DNA of 64,000 bases, taken from positions 1 through 64,000 of the forward strand of contig NZ_BBAI01000005.1 of NCBI RefSeq assembly GCF_001311175.1, read 5' to 3'. The translations under genes were made by a program, and so were the position numbers. Origin of the DNA: Lacticaseibacillus pantheris DSM 15945 = JCM 12539 = NBRC 106106. Its GTDB lineage: Bacteria > Bacillota > Bacilli > Lactobacillales > Lactobacillaceae. Below, piece after piece: positions 1-9,465 of the stretch; position 1 is the stretch's first letter; every line of letters begins with the position of its first letter. The notes under the pieces were generated by a model, which was not told the DNA's origin, ran no database searches, and saw only the letters and a list, made by a program, of their open reading frames with translations.

Positions 1-45
1 GGCGCGTGTTTGCGTATATTAGGTCAAATGACAATTGTTGTACCG

Positions 46-911
46 CTATTGATCGGCGTGGACATCGAAGGCGCCCAATAGTCGCTTAGCCACACCTGGC
101 GCGTCAGGATCGTGACGGCCGTGGCCTTTGTCCAGCGCTTGCATTGTGGCCATTTCATCGTCGGTTAGGGCAAAGTCGAAGATGTTCTGATTGGAAGCAA
201 TGCGTGCTTCATGCACTGACTTAGGGAACACCACGACGTCGGACTGGTACTCGAAACGCAGGATAATCTGGCCGGCATCTTTCTTGTACTTGGTGGCTAG
301 CGCTGGATGACTGGCTCCTGGAACAGTTCAGGGTTGCCCTGACCCAGTGGCGCCCACGCCTCCAACACCGTCTGTGTGGAGGCCATTAGGGCACGCAATG
401 GTTGTTGCTGGAAGTAAGGGTTGAATTCAACCTGGTTCACTGCCGGCCGTACGTCAAAGTCAGGAACGAACTTTGCCCACAGCCGTGGCGTGACGTTAGA
501 AATACCGATGGAGCGAATCTTGCCGGCCTGTTGCCCCGCTTCTAAGGCCCGCCAGGCTCCGGGAACATCCCCATATGGCTGGTGTAATAGGTACAAATCG
601 ATGTAGTCGAGGCCGAGTTTTTGCAAAGAAGTGTCGATGCCCGTCCTGGCGGCTTCAAAGCCATAGTCTTGAAGCCATAGTTTGCTGGTGACCCAAATTT
701 GGTCGCGGGGGATGCCGGACTCGGCGATGGCCTGGCCGACCTCTCGTTCGTTAAAGTATGCTGCGGCGGTATCGATGTGGCGGTAACCGAGACGTAAGGC
801 GGTAGCCACCGCTGCTTTGGTCGAGCCGTCCGCCGGAATTTGGAACGTCCCGAAACCGAATGCGGGCATCTGGTTGCCGTCATTTAAGGTGAAGGATGGA
901 ATTGTTGTCAT
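46..911 (-). CDS. Aldo/keto reductase, frameshifted
   Basis: NADPH-dependent reduction of aldehydes and ketones in the cytosol is expected from the family. The N-terminal part (complement 297-911) shows the tetrad regions: HIDTAAAYFNE (Asp, Tyr), VTSKLW (Lys) and LYLLHQPYG (His). The rest of the barrel and the C-terminus (complement 46-234 and upstream in that frame) follow in another frame. Restoring one G near 288-290 (CCAGCG to CCAGGCG) joins them into about 288 residues, the normal family length. The ATG at 911 is chosen because the protein begins directly with the family's conserved N-terminus. It follows an alcohol dehydrogenase by 14 bases, so it is the last gene of a redox operon. The break is probably a base-call loss rather than a pseudogene. 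Confidence 0.88.
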
Positions 912-925
912 AAAATACCCCCCGA

Positions 926-1962
926 TTATTTGCTTACAATTAATAGTGACTTGATCGCTGTACGCTGGTCCATTGCTTCGTAGGCCTGTTGCACGTCGGC
1001 TAGGTCAAAGCGCTGGGTAAAGACGTGGCCTGGGTGGATTTGGCCCTGCAGCACCGCGTCGAGTAAGACGGCGCGGTCGTACGTGGTGACGGAAGCAATA
1101 CCGCCGCGCAGGCCAACGTTGGTCCAAAATGGTGTGGCGTTAGCGTTTGTCGCTTCTTGTGGTACACCAACACGGCCGACGACGGTACCGGCCGGGCGAC
1201 TTTGATGGCAGTATCCACGGATAGCGCCGTGCCGACGCATTCGAGAACGGCGTCAGCACCGCCGTCAGTCATGTCCAGGACCTTGCGAACGGCGTCGTCG
1301 CCACGTTCCTCAACGATATCCGTAGCGCCAAATTCTCGGGCCAAAGCTTGGCGGTCGGCGTGGCGGCTCATAGCGATGATGCGCGTTGCACCCATCAACT
1401 TGGCCGCAATCACACCACACAGGCCAACTGCGCCGTCGCCCATAACGACTACGGTGTCGCCGGGTTTGACCTCGGCGCTAGCCGCAGCGTGGTAGCCGGT
1501 GGCCATGACGTCCGACAGTGCCAACAAGTCGTTGAGCTGTTCGTCCGTGTAATCTTCTGGCTGGCCGGGAATTTTAACCAGCGACCAGTCGGCCAGGGTA
1601 AAGCGAACGTATTCGCCCTGGAAACCACTGGAGCCGTGTTCCTGGGCGTTGAGGCAGTTACCTTCAAAGCCTGCGCGACAGGCCGCACAGTGCCCACAAC
1701 CGTGGGTAAACGGCAGGATCACGAAGTCACCCGGTTGGACGTGGGTTACTTCCGCCCCGACTGATTGAACGACACCGATTGCCTCATGACCCACAGGTGA
1801 ACCAGGTTCGCGTTGGGCGAGTCCCCGGAACCACCACAGGTCAGAGCCGCAGACGCAGGCGCGGAGTACCTTAATGACGGCATCAGTGGGTTGTTCGATT
1901 TCAGGCATGGGCAGGTCTTGAACGGCCACGTGCCCCTTTTCTTCAAATATAGTAGTGCGCAT
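926..1962 (-). CDS. Zinc-dependent alcohol dehydrogenase, frameshifted
   Basis: Medium-chain dehydrogenase/reductase. Visible features are catalytic-zinc ligands in CVCGSD and GHEAIG, the structural-zinc cysteine cluster CGHCAACRAGFEGNC, and a Rossmann motif VVMGDGAVGLCG. The last third is in another frame (complement 926-1240). One missing G near 1190 (GGCCGGTACC to GGCCGGGTACC) restores a protein of about 345 residues ending TAIKSLLIVSK. ATG 1962 is preferred over the longer upstream frame because AAGGAGG lies just before it. It overlaps the flavodoxin stop (TAATG), indicating translational coupling. Exact alcohol or aldehyde substrate cannot be told. Confidence 0.88.
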
Positions 1963-2447
1963 TATTTTTCCTCCTTCAATAATTGTTCGAGCCATGACTT
2001 AATTTTCGGGTTGGCGGCGTCAACCGCGTTTCCGGTAATGCCTAACCCAGTGGCAACGGGTCGCGTTCCAGCAAACTGTTTAAAAGTTGCCTCGTATTCA
2101 CCGGCCGTACCGGCATGAGTGTAAAACGGGGCCAACAGCGCATTGCCAGTGTCGACCGTACTGAGAAAACTCATAATCGGTGTGGCGGGCTTACCGGACC
2201 AAACCGGGCCACCAACCAGGATCACATCGTAGTTGTTGCAATCTGGTAGTGGTTGAACGAGTGTTGGTAGATTTCCCGATTGTAGTTGTTGCTGCGCAGT
2301 GTCTGACGTTGCGTACATATCTTTGGCAAAGGTGCTCGGTTGCACCTGGATTTGGTAACGGTCGGACGCAACCATGTCGCTGATTGTTTGGGCCAGCGTG
2401 GCGGTGTGGCCCGACCACGAATAATCGACAATTAGTATTTTGTTCAC
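1962..2447 (-). CDS. Flavodoxin-like protein
   Basis: A short flavodoxin-fold protein. The FMN phosphate loop is seen as DYSWSGHTATLA near the N-terminus and the second flavin loop as VGGPVWSGKPATPI. It probably acts as an FMN electron carrier or NAD(P)H:quinone reductase-like partner of the two downstream oxidoreductases, with which it forms an operon. I chose GTG 2447 (VNKILIVDYS) because GAGGCATTC precedes it and the family motif starts immediately. The longer frame to 2564 has no family similarity. The stop overlaps the next start by one base. Confidence 0.82.
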   Translation of the reverse strand: MNKILIVDYSWSGHTATLAQTISDMVASDRYQIQVQPSTFAKDMYATSDTAQQQLQSGNLPTLVQPLPDCNNYDVILVGGPVWSGKPATPIMSFLSTVDTGNALLAPFYTHAGTAGEYEATFKQFAGTRPVATGLGITGNAVDAANPKIKSWLEQLLKEEK

Positions 2448-2594
2448 TCTGAATGCCTCCCAACTGTTGTGATTATCATAGTGCCTTACAGTTGGTGTAA
2501 GGCAAGGGCAATTTAAAATTAATAGGTACTTTCTACGGTTAGACAACAAAAAAAGCCCCAGCAAACTGGACCATGGTATGCCGTTAGACCTTGA

Positions 2595-3497
2595 CTATAC
2601 ACGCTGCTTCTTCGGTACCCAACTCATCATGCACACCGCGCTAGTACCAAGACAATCCCGGCGAACTGTAGGAAGTGGAAACCCAGCGCCAAGAAGATAA
2701 TGGATAGAATCGTGGCGGTGAGGGGCTCCAAGTTGCCGATCATGCTGGCAATTGCGGGGCGCAGCGTTTTGAGGCTGGACACGTAGAGAATGTACGCGAG
2801 GAAAGTCGCCCCGAAAATGATGAAGGCGATGAATAACCACGACCACGCGTGTAGCCCCGTGGGTACGCGCCAGACGGGGGTAATCCAGTTCATCAGGAAC
2901 CCGCCAATCACGAGGCCCCAGGCGACGATGACCAGTGGCGGCTCGTGCTGCAACAATGGTCGTGGCAGCAACGTGTACGCCGCGCCGGTGACGGCCGCAA
3001 CCAGGCCCCACAGGACGGCGAGCGGGGCAACGTGTAGCTGCGTAACGTTGCCGTCAGTGACCAGGAAGAATACACCGATGAGCGCAATGGTAATGGCGAT
3101 TGTGTCGATGGGCCGGGGCCACATGCGGTCGCTGACGCAAACCACCACGGTGATCATGGCCGGAACGAGCGAGAGCATGATGGTCGCGATGGCGGCATTA
3201 CCGTAGAAAATCGCGAGGAGGTAGCTAAATTGGGCCATGGCGACGCCCACGATACCAAAGGCGATGAGGCGGAGCGCGTCGGCACGGTTCCGCCACACCC
3301 GTAGCAATGGTTGGTGGGTGATCAGTCCGTATGCGAGCATGGCTAGCCCCGCCCAGGTGAGTCGCATGCTGACCAGCCATGCGGGTGTGGCGTGACTGGT
3401 GTTGAAGATGATGTTGCTAAGGATGCCACCGACACCCCACATGGTGGTGCCAATTGCAGCGCGCAGGGCAACGCCGCCGTTTGTCGATTTTTTCAAG
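2595..3497 (-). CDS. EamA/DMT family transporter, frameshifted at 3' end
   Basis: Ten-helix drug/metabolite transporter family protein with two EamA repeats. The hydrophobic segments, the central loop (VSDRMWPRPID) and the NLEPLTATILS stretch in the penultimate helix of the second repeat fit well. Substrate is unknown. TTG 3497 is the likely start: it has GGGGGAAAG upstream and yields KKSTNGGVALRAAIG. Near 2641 the frame breaks. One missing C (CTAGCGCGG to CTAGCCGCGG) gives the natural tail MMSWVPKKQRV ending at 2595, whereas the uncorrected frame stops at 2627 with LARCA. Confidence 0.85.
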
Positions 3498-3688
3498 TTT
3501 CTTTCCCCCAGAGACGAATGACCACCGGGCAAAGTTGTGCGCCCGGGTGAGGCCGATGCTTCTAAGTATAGCAATTAATTTGTGGCGCGTGACGTGAACC
3601 GCATTTTTTTTGCCAGTGGTTGAGGCTGAAAAGTGGGTGCAACGCGGTATACTAATGGTTAAAGGCGAACTGACGGAGGGAAAACAAT

Positions 3689-4389
3689 ATGGCGTACATT
3701 GAGGTCAAGGAAGAGTCTAAAGTTTACCAAATGGGCGACACCAAAATTGTGGCGAATAATGCGCTCAGCTTTGACATTGAGGCCGGGGCGCTCACCGTCA
3801 TTTTGGGCCCCAGCGGTGCGGGTAAGTCGACGGTGCTGAACATTTTGGGTGGAATGGACTCGCCTACCAGTGGTCAAGTGATAGTGGATGGGACCGATAT
3901 CGCGCAGTTTAACGCTAAGGAACTCACTGAGTACCGACGGCGGGCCGTGGGCTTTATCTTCCAGTTTTACAACCTCATCCCCAACCTGACGACGCGCGAA
4001 AACGTTGAGATGGCGGCCTCACTAGTGCCGGACGCCTGGATGCGGACGATACTTTGCGTGCGGTGGGTCTCGGCGCCCGCCTGGATAATTTTCCGGCGCA
4101 GCTTTCCGGTGGTGAACAGCAACGTGTGGCCATTGCCCGGGCGTTGGCGAAAAACCCGCAATTGCTGCTGGCCGACGAACCAACGGGGGCCCTGGACTAC
4201 CAGACCGGTAAACAGGTGCTACGTTTACTGGCGGATGCGAGTCACCGTGACGGTAAAACCGTGGTCATCATCACGCATAACGCTGAGATTGCGAAGATGG
4301 CGGACCGGGTCATCCGGATTAACGACGCCCAGGTGCGGAGCGTGACTGACAACGAGGAGCCGCTATCGGTGGACGCCGTGGAGTGGTAG
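3689..4389 (+). CDS. ABC transporter ATPase (MacB/LolD type), frameshifted
   Basis: ATPase subunit for the adjacent FtsX-type permease. Walker A is GPSGAGKST, the Q-loop region is FQFYNLIP, the signature is LSGGEQQR, Walker B is [12 protein letters not shown] and the switch histidine is ITHNAE. The first half ends wrongly near 4042; one missing C (GCCTGG to GCCCTGG) joins it to the frame containing the signature, giving about 234 residues. ATG 3689 is preceded by GACGGAGGG. It ends 12 bases before the permease start, so the two form an operon. Confidence 0.92.
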
Positions 4390-4401
4390 TGGGGTGACCG
4401 C

Positions 4402-7014
4402 ATGTATCAATCAATTCTAAACACCATGCTGGGCCGCAGTATTCGGCAAAGCTTGGGTCGATTTATTGCCATCATTTTAATTATTATGCTCGGCGTGTTG
4501 GTCTTCGTCGGCGTGAAGGGTATTGGCCCGGCCTACACGGATTCCGCGACGACGATGGTGGACCAGCAGCGTCTGGCGGACGTGACCCTGACGAGCACGG
4601 CGGGACTGACTAAGGCTGATTTACGGGCTGCCCGGCAGGTCAAAGGTGCCCAGGTCATGGCGGCTAAGAGCGTCTTTGCCCTAGCCAGCACGGACGACTC
4701 CGTGGTTGCGGTGTCTGGGTACACCAATAACCGGCAGCTGAACCAAATAATCGTCAAGAGTGGGCGGTTGCCACGGCGCGTAAACGAAATTGTTTTAGAC
4801 GCCCGGGCCCGGGACTACGGCCGCTACCGGATTGGTAGTACGTACCGCTTTGCCAAGACGAGTCAGCTCAAGCGGCGCACTTACAGGGTCGTTGGCTTTG
4901 TGGAGTCACCGCAGTACCTCGATTCGACCTACAACCGCGGCAACGCCAACATCGGTAACGGGCAAGTGGCCTACTTTGCGTACGTCACCGCGTCGAACGT
5001 TGATGTTGATGTGTATACCAGTATCGGCTTTTACTTTGCCGGTTTAACGCACGGCAACAGTTTTAGCGACGCGTACCAAAACCGGGTGGATGATAAAGTT
5101 GTGGCAATCAAGCGGGCCCTGCGTGGGCGGGCAACGGCGCGGCGGCAGGAGTTGATTCGAACTGCCAGCCAAAAAGTTGACGGGCAACTCTCCGAAGCGC
5201 GAGCGACGTTGCAGCAACTGGACCAAGCCAGTGCGGCGGGGGCAACGAGCGCGGACGTGACGCAACAACGCACCAAGCTTACTGCGGCCATCACGCAGTT
5301 GGAGGACGCACAGCGCACCATCAAGGCCAAGGTGGCCAAGCCGACGTTGAGCTATGGTACGCGACATGACCTGAGTGGCTTTGCGGACTACGGTGAGTCG
5401 GCGGAACGGATTGCCGCCATCGGTAACGTCTTTCCCGTGTTCTTCTTCCTGATTGCGGCGTTAATTACGTTTACCACCATCTCGCGGATGGTGGCTGAGG
5501 ACCGCAGCCAGCTGGGCACCATGAAGGCCCTCGGGTACGGCAGCGTGGCAATTAGCCGCAATTACTATATTTACGCGCTACTAGCCGCAATAATCGGTAC
5601 CACTTTGGGCGCCGCGATTGGTAGCGAGTTGTTGCCACGGCTCGTGGTGCAAATGTCGGGCAGTAACACGTCGATTGTGCGTACGGCCGTGATTAACCTC
5701 CAGTGGTCGAACATTGCGCTGGCGTTGATCTTTGCGCTGATTGCGACGGTTGGTGCGGTTGTGGTCGCGGTGACCACCGAGTTGCGGGCCAAGCCGGCAG
5801 AACTCATGCAGCCCAAGGCACCCAAAGCAGGCAAGCGGATTTTGTTGGAACGGATTACGCCACTCTGGCGGCGGCTATCATTCAACCGCAAAGTCAGCTA
5901 CCGCAACCTGTTTCGGTTTAAGTCCCGGATGGTGATGACCATCATTGGGATCGCTGGTGGTGCCGGACTCATCGTGACCGGATTTGGTATTCGCGATTCG
6001 ATTAGTGGCGCGGGTACGCGTCAGTTTAACGACATTATTCGGTATAGCGCGGTGGCGACGTTGAGCGACAAAGGGACCCCGGCCCAGGCACGTAAAGTGT
6101 TACGGCAGAATCAGCATTACCAGCGTAGTGCCACCGTCACTGCGAATACAGTCAAAGTTCAGGCCCATGGACACAGTGTTGGTTCGGTCAGCTTCTTTGT
6201 GCCCACTGCGACCAATAATTTGACGGGTTACGTGAACGTGGAGACGACCAAGGGACAGTCGATTAGACTACCGCAGCGGGGAGTAGTGCTGACGCAGAAA
6301 GCTGCAACCACGCTGGACGCCACCGTGGGCAGTCGCGTGACCATTAAGCTAACGAACGGCCGCTCCGCGAAGGTCCGGGTGCGGGCAATTGCGCAGAATT
6401 ACACGGGCCAATTTGCTTACATGACGAAGTCTGGTTACCGGGCGGCATTTGGGCGTAGTGCGCAGACCAACGCATTGTTGGTGAAGACGACGGCCCAAAC
6501 CGCACAACAGCGGCGTCACCTGGCAGAGCAATTGTTGCGTAATGGCGGCGTGATTAATACGAGCTATGCGGACGACCAGCGGGCGACTTTGGAACAGATG
6601 AGTAGCAGCATGGACACCTTCATTGTCATCATTATTGTCCTGAGTGGATTACTGTCGTTCGTTGTGCTGTACAACCTGACCAATATCAACGTATCGGAGC
6701 GGATGCGGGAGTTATCTACAATCAAGGTGCTCGGTTTTTACGACGGTGAAGTGACCATGTACATCGTGCGCGAAAATATCATCTTGACCGTTGTGGGCAT
6801 TTTGGCGGGCTTCCTGCTGGGCAATGGCCTGACCGCGTTCATTTTGCGGCAGGCAGCCTCTGCCCAGATTGTCTTCCCACTGATTATCCACTGGCCGGGG
6901 TATCTATTGGCGGCCGTACTGACGGCTGGATTTACCGCCATCGTGATGTGGGTAACGCATCGTCGTCTACAACGTGTGGATATGGTGGAAGCTTTGGCCG
7001 CGCGGACGGACTAG
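4402..7014 (+). CDS. FtsX-family ABC transporter permease
   Basis: Intact 870-residue permease with an N-terminal transmembrane helix, a large extracytoplasmic region with a coiled-coil-like segment at about residues 255-305, three membrane helices of a first FtsX domain (about 340-460), a second extracytoplasmic domain and a second FtsX domain at the C-terminus (SERMRELSTIKVLGF). The two-FtsX architecture with a separate LolD-like ATPase is typical of Firmicute exporters or mechanotransmission systems for peptides and envelope stress. No two-component system is adjacent, so the ligand is open. Confidence 0.9.
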   Translation: MYQSILNTMLGRSIRQSLGRFIAIILIIMLGVLVFVGVKGIGPAYTDSATTMVDQQRLADVTLTSTAGLTKADLRAARQVKGAQVMAAKSVFALASTDDSVVAVSGYTNNRQLNQIIVKSGRLPRRVNEIVLDARARDYGRYRIGSTYRFAKTSQLKRRTYRVVGFVESPQYLDSTYNRGNANIGNGQVAYFAYVTASNVDVDVYTSIGFYFAGLTHGNSFSDAYQNRVDDKVVAIKRALRGRATARRQELIRTASQKVDGQLSEARATLQQLDQASAAGATSADVTQQRTKLTAAITQLEDAQRTIKAKVAKPTLSYGTRHDLSGFADYGESAERIAAIGNVFPVFFFLIAALITFTTISRMVAEDRSQLGTMKALGYGSVAISRNYYIYALLAAIIGTTLGAAIGSELLPRLVVQMSGSNTSIVRTAVINLQWSNIALALIFALIATVGAVVVAVTTELRAKPAELMQPKAPKAGKRILLERITPLWRRLSFNRKVSYRNLFRFKSRMVMTIIGIAGGAGLIVTGFGIRDSISGAGTRQFNDIIRYSAVATLSDKGTPAQARKVLRQNQHYQRSATVTANTVKVQAHGHSVGSVSFFVPTATNNLTGYVNVETTKGQSIRLPQRGVVLTQKAATTLDATVGSRVTIKLTNGRSAKVRVRAIAQNYTGQFAYMTKSGYRAAFGRSAQTNALLVKTTAQTAQQRRHLAEQLLRNGGVINTSYADDQRATLEQMSSSMDTFIVIIIVLSGLLSFVVLYNLTNINVSERMRELSTIKVLGFYDGEVTMYIVRENIILTVVGILAGFLLGNGLTAFILRQAASAQIVFPLIIHWPGYLLAAVLTAGFTAIVMWVTHRRLQRVDMVEALAARTD

Positions 7015-7204
7015 GTGTGGATAAAAACGCAGATATAGAGTGGAGGACGGCCACTTTATCCCCATAATGTGGGTATTACCTGTGGTTATCCATGATACGA
7101 CGTCGATTATGGGGAGAAAGTGATCGCCGCATCAATGTTGTCCACAGAAATAGGGACTAGCAACGCCGCTTGCGGTGATTGCTAGTCCCTATTATTGTGG
7201 ATAA
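6975..7204. promoter_or_regulatory. Cluster of DnaA-box-like sites
   Basis: Two perfect TGTGGATAA sites (complement of TTATCCACA) lie at 7016-7024 and 7196-7204. One-mismatch sites are TGTGGATAT at 6975-6983 and TTGTCCACA at 7138-7146, and a weaker TTATCCATG is at 7086-7094. An 18-bp inverted repeat with one mismatched pair (CACTTT.TCCCCATAAT / ATTATGGGGA.AAAGTG, about 7051-7123) sits among them. The stretch lies between two convergent genes and carries no ORF. It could titrate or bind DnaA; chance occurrence cannot be excluded. Confidence 0.4.
7149..7193. terminator. Bidirectional terminator hairpin
   Basis: Perfect 15-bp stem, AATAGGGACTAGCAA pairing with TTGCTAGTCCCTATT, with a 15-base loop. 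It stands between the convergent FtsX permease and PEBP genes. There is no long T run, so it may work weakly in both directions. Confidence 0.6.
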
Positions 7205-7205
7205 A

Positions 7206-7703
7206 TTATTTATTTGCCGGACTGAATAGCCCCGTTAACGACCCGTGGCACAAGACGTGACCACGAATGCAGTGGATAAAGTCGTGGTAATTGGCCCTCG
7301 TAGGTAACGATAGGCGGTTATCCAGTGCATAAACTGTAAATACGTAGTGGTGCGTGATGCGCCGTAACCACGTTGGCTTGGGTCCGCAGTAACCGTGTCG
7401 ACCAAGAACTTCGCCCTGCACGGCCCCCATAATCTCCGTGACGTGCTTCCCCGGTAGAATGTGTCCCGGGATACGGTCACGAGGGTCGATGTTCCACATT
7501 ACCCAGTGCGGGTGCTGGTGGTGTCCCAGCACGTCCTCATCCACCATGGTGACGGCCAGGGTGGCCGCTTTGGCGGGTACCCCCATGATGTGTATCTCGG
7601 GACTGTGGTCACCACCCCATGCGGAATTGTCGTAGCGCATAGTATGACCGTTGTGGAATTCGGGACTGGAAACAAGTAGTGATAGCACGGTAACACCTTC
7701 CAA
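7206..7703 (-). CDS. YbhB/YbcL-type PEBP (Raf kinase inhibitor-like) protein
   Basis: Phosphatidylethanolamine-binding protein fold. Family landmarks seen are the DEDVLGHHQHPHWVMWNI region (equivalent to the DPDAP box), HHYVFTVYALD and GHVLCHGSLTGLF. Its length of about 160 residues is normal. The biochemical role of bacterial members is unsettled. Start is either ATG 7703 or an internal GTG about 15 bases in, which has GGAAGG in front of it. It stands alone, convergent with the ABC exporter. Confidence 0.85.
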   Translation of the reverse strand: MEGVTVLSLLVSSPEFHNGHTMRYDNSAWGGDHSPEIHIMGVPAKAATLAVTMVDEDVLGHHQHPHWVMWNIDPRDRIPGHILPGKHVTEIMGAVQGEVLGRHGYCGPKPTWLRRITHHYVFTVYALDNRLSLPTRANYHDFIHCIRGHVLCHGSLTGLFSPANK

Positions 7704-7770
7704 CGTGGATATTAATTGCCCTTACTGTACACCCAAAAGGGCGACGGGACAAATTAAGTCCCACGGTTAA

Positions 7771-8736
7771 CTATTCACCGAAGGGCAGTACTACCACTTT
7801 GCCAAAGCTATCCGCACTGTCCAAAAATGCATGGGCGTCGGCGGTGTGCTCAAGGTCGAAAACTTTCGTTGGGTGCACGTCGATGTGGGCTTCCTCGATG
7901 AGGTGCAACATCGCGTTCAGGGCGAATTCAGTTACCTTACCCGAGTTAAAGGCGGTGAGGTAACTGCCACTGGGGATGCTGGCAATCGGATCAAAATCCT
8001 TGGTTGACCATTCGCCACCTAACTCACCGGTGATACACATCACGCCGCCAGGACCAGCCAGGTGTGCCAATGAATCTTGCATCGTCTTTGGTCCAACTAA
8101 TTCGAGAATCTTATTGTACTGATTCTCGGTTTCTAGCTCCCCGTCCCGTTCGATGACAACATCATCAATGGGGGTCTGTAGCAGGCGCTCCTTCTTAGCG
8201 GGCTTACGGGTAGTACCGGTAATGACCACGTCGTTTTGGATTGCCCGGGCCAACTTTGCGGCCGCGGTGCCCACACCACTGGTTGCGCCGCGAATGAGCA
8301 GGTGGTCATGTGGTTGCAGGAATAGCGACATTAACGAACCGTAAGCAGTGTAATAGGTTTCGGGGACGGCTGCTAGTTCTGCCCAGGACAGGTTAGTGTG
8401 CACTGGGTATAGTTGGTCATTTGGTAACAATGCGTACTCCGCATAACCACCATCAAATGCCCGGCCCATTTCACCCATGATGCTGATAACGGTCTGGCCT
8501 TCGGGGAGGTTGACCTCATCGGTGGTTTCCACTACGGTGCCGACTGCTTCAATGCCCAGAATGCGTGGCAACTGGACGGCTGGAGACCAGCCGTTGCGGG
8601 TGAAAATTTCGGAGCGATTAATCCCAAAGCCGCGAACTTTAATGAGCGACCAGCCGGGCTTGGTGGAAGGGGTGGGGACCTCTTCGTAAGACAGGGCTTC
8701 TGGACCACCGGGATGGTGTAGAACAATTGCGCGCAT
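7771..8736 (-). CDS. Quinone oxidoreductase / zinc-less MDR dehydrogenase
   Basis: NADPH-dependent medium-chain reductase of the QOR branch. The N-terminal GroES-like domain begins MRAIVLHHPGGPEALSYEEV and the nucleotide-binding domain has LLIRGATSGVGTAAAKLA; no zinc cysteine cluster is present. ATG 8736 has AAGGAAG eight bases upstream, so it is preferred over the longer frame to 8745. It is divergent from padR and may share its control region, which would fit a response to electrophilic or phenolic compounds. The protein appears intact at about 321 residues. Confidence 0.87.
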   Translation of the reverse strand: MRAIVLHHPGGPEALSYEEVPTPSTKPGWSLIKVRGFGINRSEIFTRNGWSPAVQLPRILGIEAVGTVVETTDEVNLPEGQTVISIMGEMGRAFDGGYAEYALLPNDQLYPVHTNLSWAELAAVPETYYTAYGSLMSLFLQPHDHLLIRGATSGVGTAAAKLARAIQNDVVITGTTRKPAKKERLLQTPIDDVVIERDGELETENQYNKILELVGPKTMQDSLAHLAGPGGVMCITGELGGEWSTKDFDPIASIPSGSYLTAFNSGKVTEFALNAMLHLIEEAHIDVHPTKVFDLEHTADAHAFLDSADSFGKVVVLPFGE

Positions 8737-8789
8737 AGATAACACTTCCTTTTCTGATGATTGACGAGCTACTAACTTTATTTTAGTTC

Positions 8790-8814
8790 AATTCAGAGTA
8801 TTATACCCTGAATT
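8790..8814. promoter_or_regulatory. Inverted repeat in the divergent control region
   Basis: AATTCAG and CTGAATT are separated by 11 bases, between the quinone reductase (minus) and padR (plus). A second short palindrome, TGTACTTGTACA, lies at 8839-8850. Either could be an operator for the reductase gene. The binding protein is unknown. Confidence 0.45.
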
Positions 8815-8877
8815 TACAGTTAAAAAAAATATATATAATGTACTTGTACAATGAGTCGTAATGACCTATACTCATAC

Positions 8878-8892
8878 ATGTCGTTTCGACAT
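8878..8892. promoter_or_regulatory. Probable PadR operator
   Basis: A perfect palindrome ATGTCG-TTT-CGACAT lies directly in front of the ribosome binding site of padR. It fits the ATGT-N7/8-ACAT pattern known for PadR-family operators. A TATAAT-like -10 is at 8833-8838. Repressor bound here would shut off its own operon and the efflux pump behind it. Confidence 0.65.
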
Positions 8893-8905
8893 ATGGAGGA
8901 TAAGC

Positions 8906-9463
8906 ATGTATGAACTGTTAATTTTGGGTACGCTGATGTCAAGGAGTATGTCGGGGTATAAGTTGCGTAAAATTCTCGGCAATAGCTTGGTGCCGCGACG
9001 AGAAATATCCAATGGGGTCATGTATCCGCTACTGCGTAAGCTCGAAGATGACGGTTATATTATTCAGTCTGCGGATCCTGACAGTGCCCGCGGTGAAAAA
9101 ACCGCACACATAACGGACCGTGGTCGGGAACACTTTCAAGAGATGATGTCCGCACCCGTGGTGGCTGATGGTAAGCGTGAATCAGTGTATCGATTTAAAA
9201 TTCGTGCGTTTGGTGAGATTCAGCCGGACGTACAGATAGAAATTCTGGATGCCTTTGCCGATACCGTTCAGCAAGATTTAGATGAATTTATTCGTTCACG
9301 TAATCATCTACAGCAAAAGCTCCACGTTGATGAGTCCCGCGCCGAACATTTGGAATGGACTATTCAAACTTTAGACTTGAGTATTGCGCTATCTGAGACT
9401 AAGCAACGGTGGATTGCTGGTTGTCGGCGCAAAATTGCACTCGCAGTAAAGAAGGAAAATTAA
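8906..9463 (+). CDS. PadR-family transcriptional regulator
   Basis: Winged-helix regulator of 185 residues. The PadR domain spans the first 90 residues (MYELLILGTLMSRSMSGY, then GVMYPLLRKLEDDGYI and HITDRGREHF), followed by an alpha-helical Vir_act_alpha_C-like dimerisation domain. ATG 8906 has ATGGAGGA immediately upstream; the extension to 8861 would run through the operator palindrome and is rejected. It ends two bases before the MFS pump start. Inferred role: repressor of the downstream exporter. Confidence 0.9.
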   Translation: MYELLILGTLMSRSMSGYKLRKILGNSLVPRREISNGVMYPLLRKLEDDGYIIQSADPDSARGEKTAHITDRGREHFQEMMSAPVVADGKRESVYRFKIRAFGEIQPDVQIEILDAFADTVQQDLDEFIRSRNHLQQKLHVDESRAEHLEWTIQTLDLSIALSETKQRWIAGCRRKIALAVKKEN

Positions 9464-9465
9464 TT

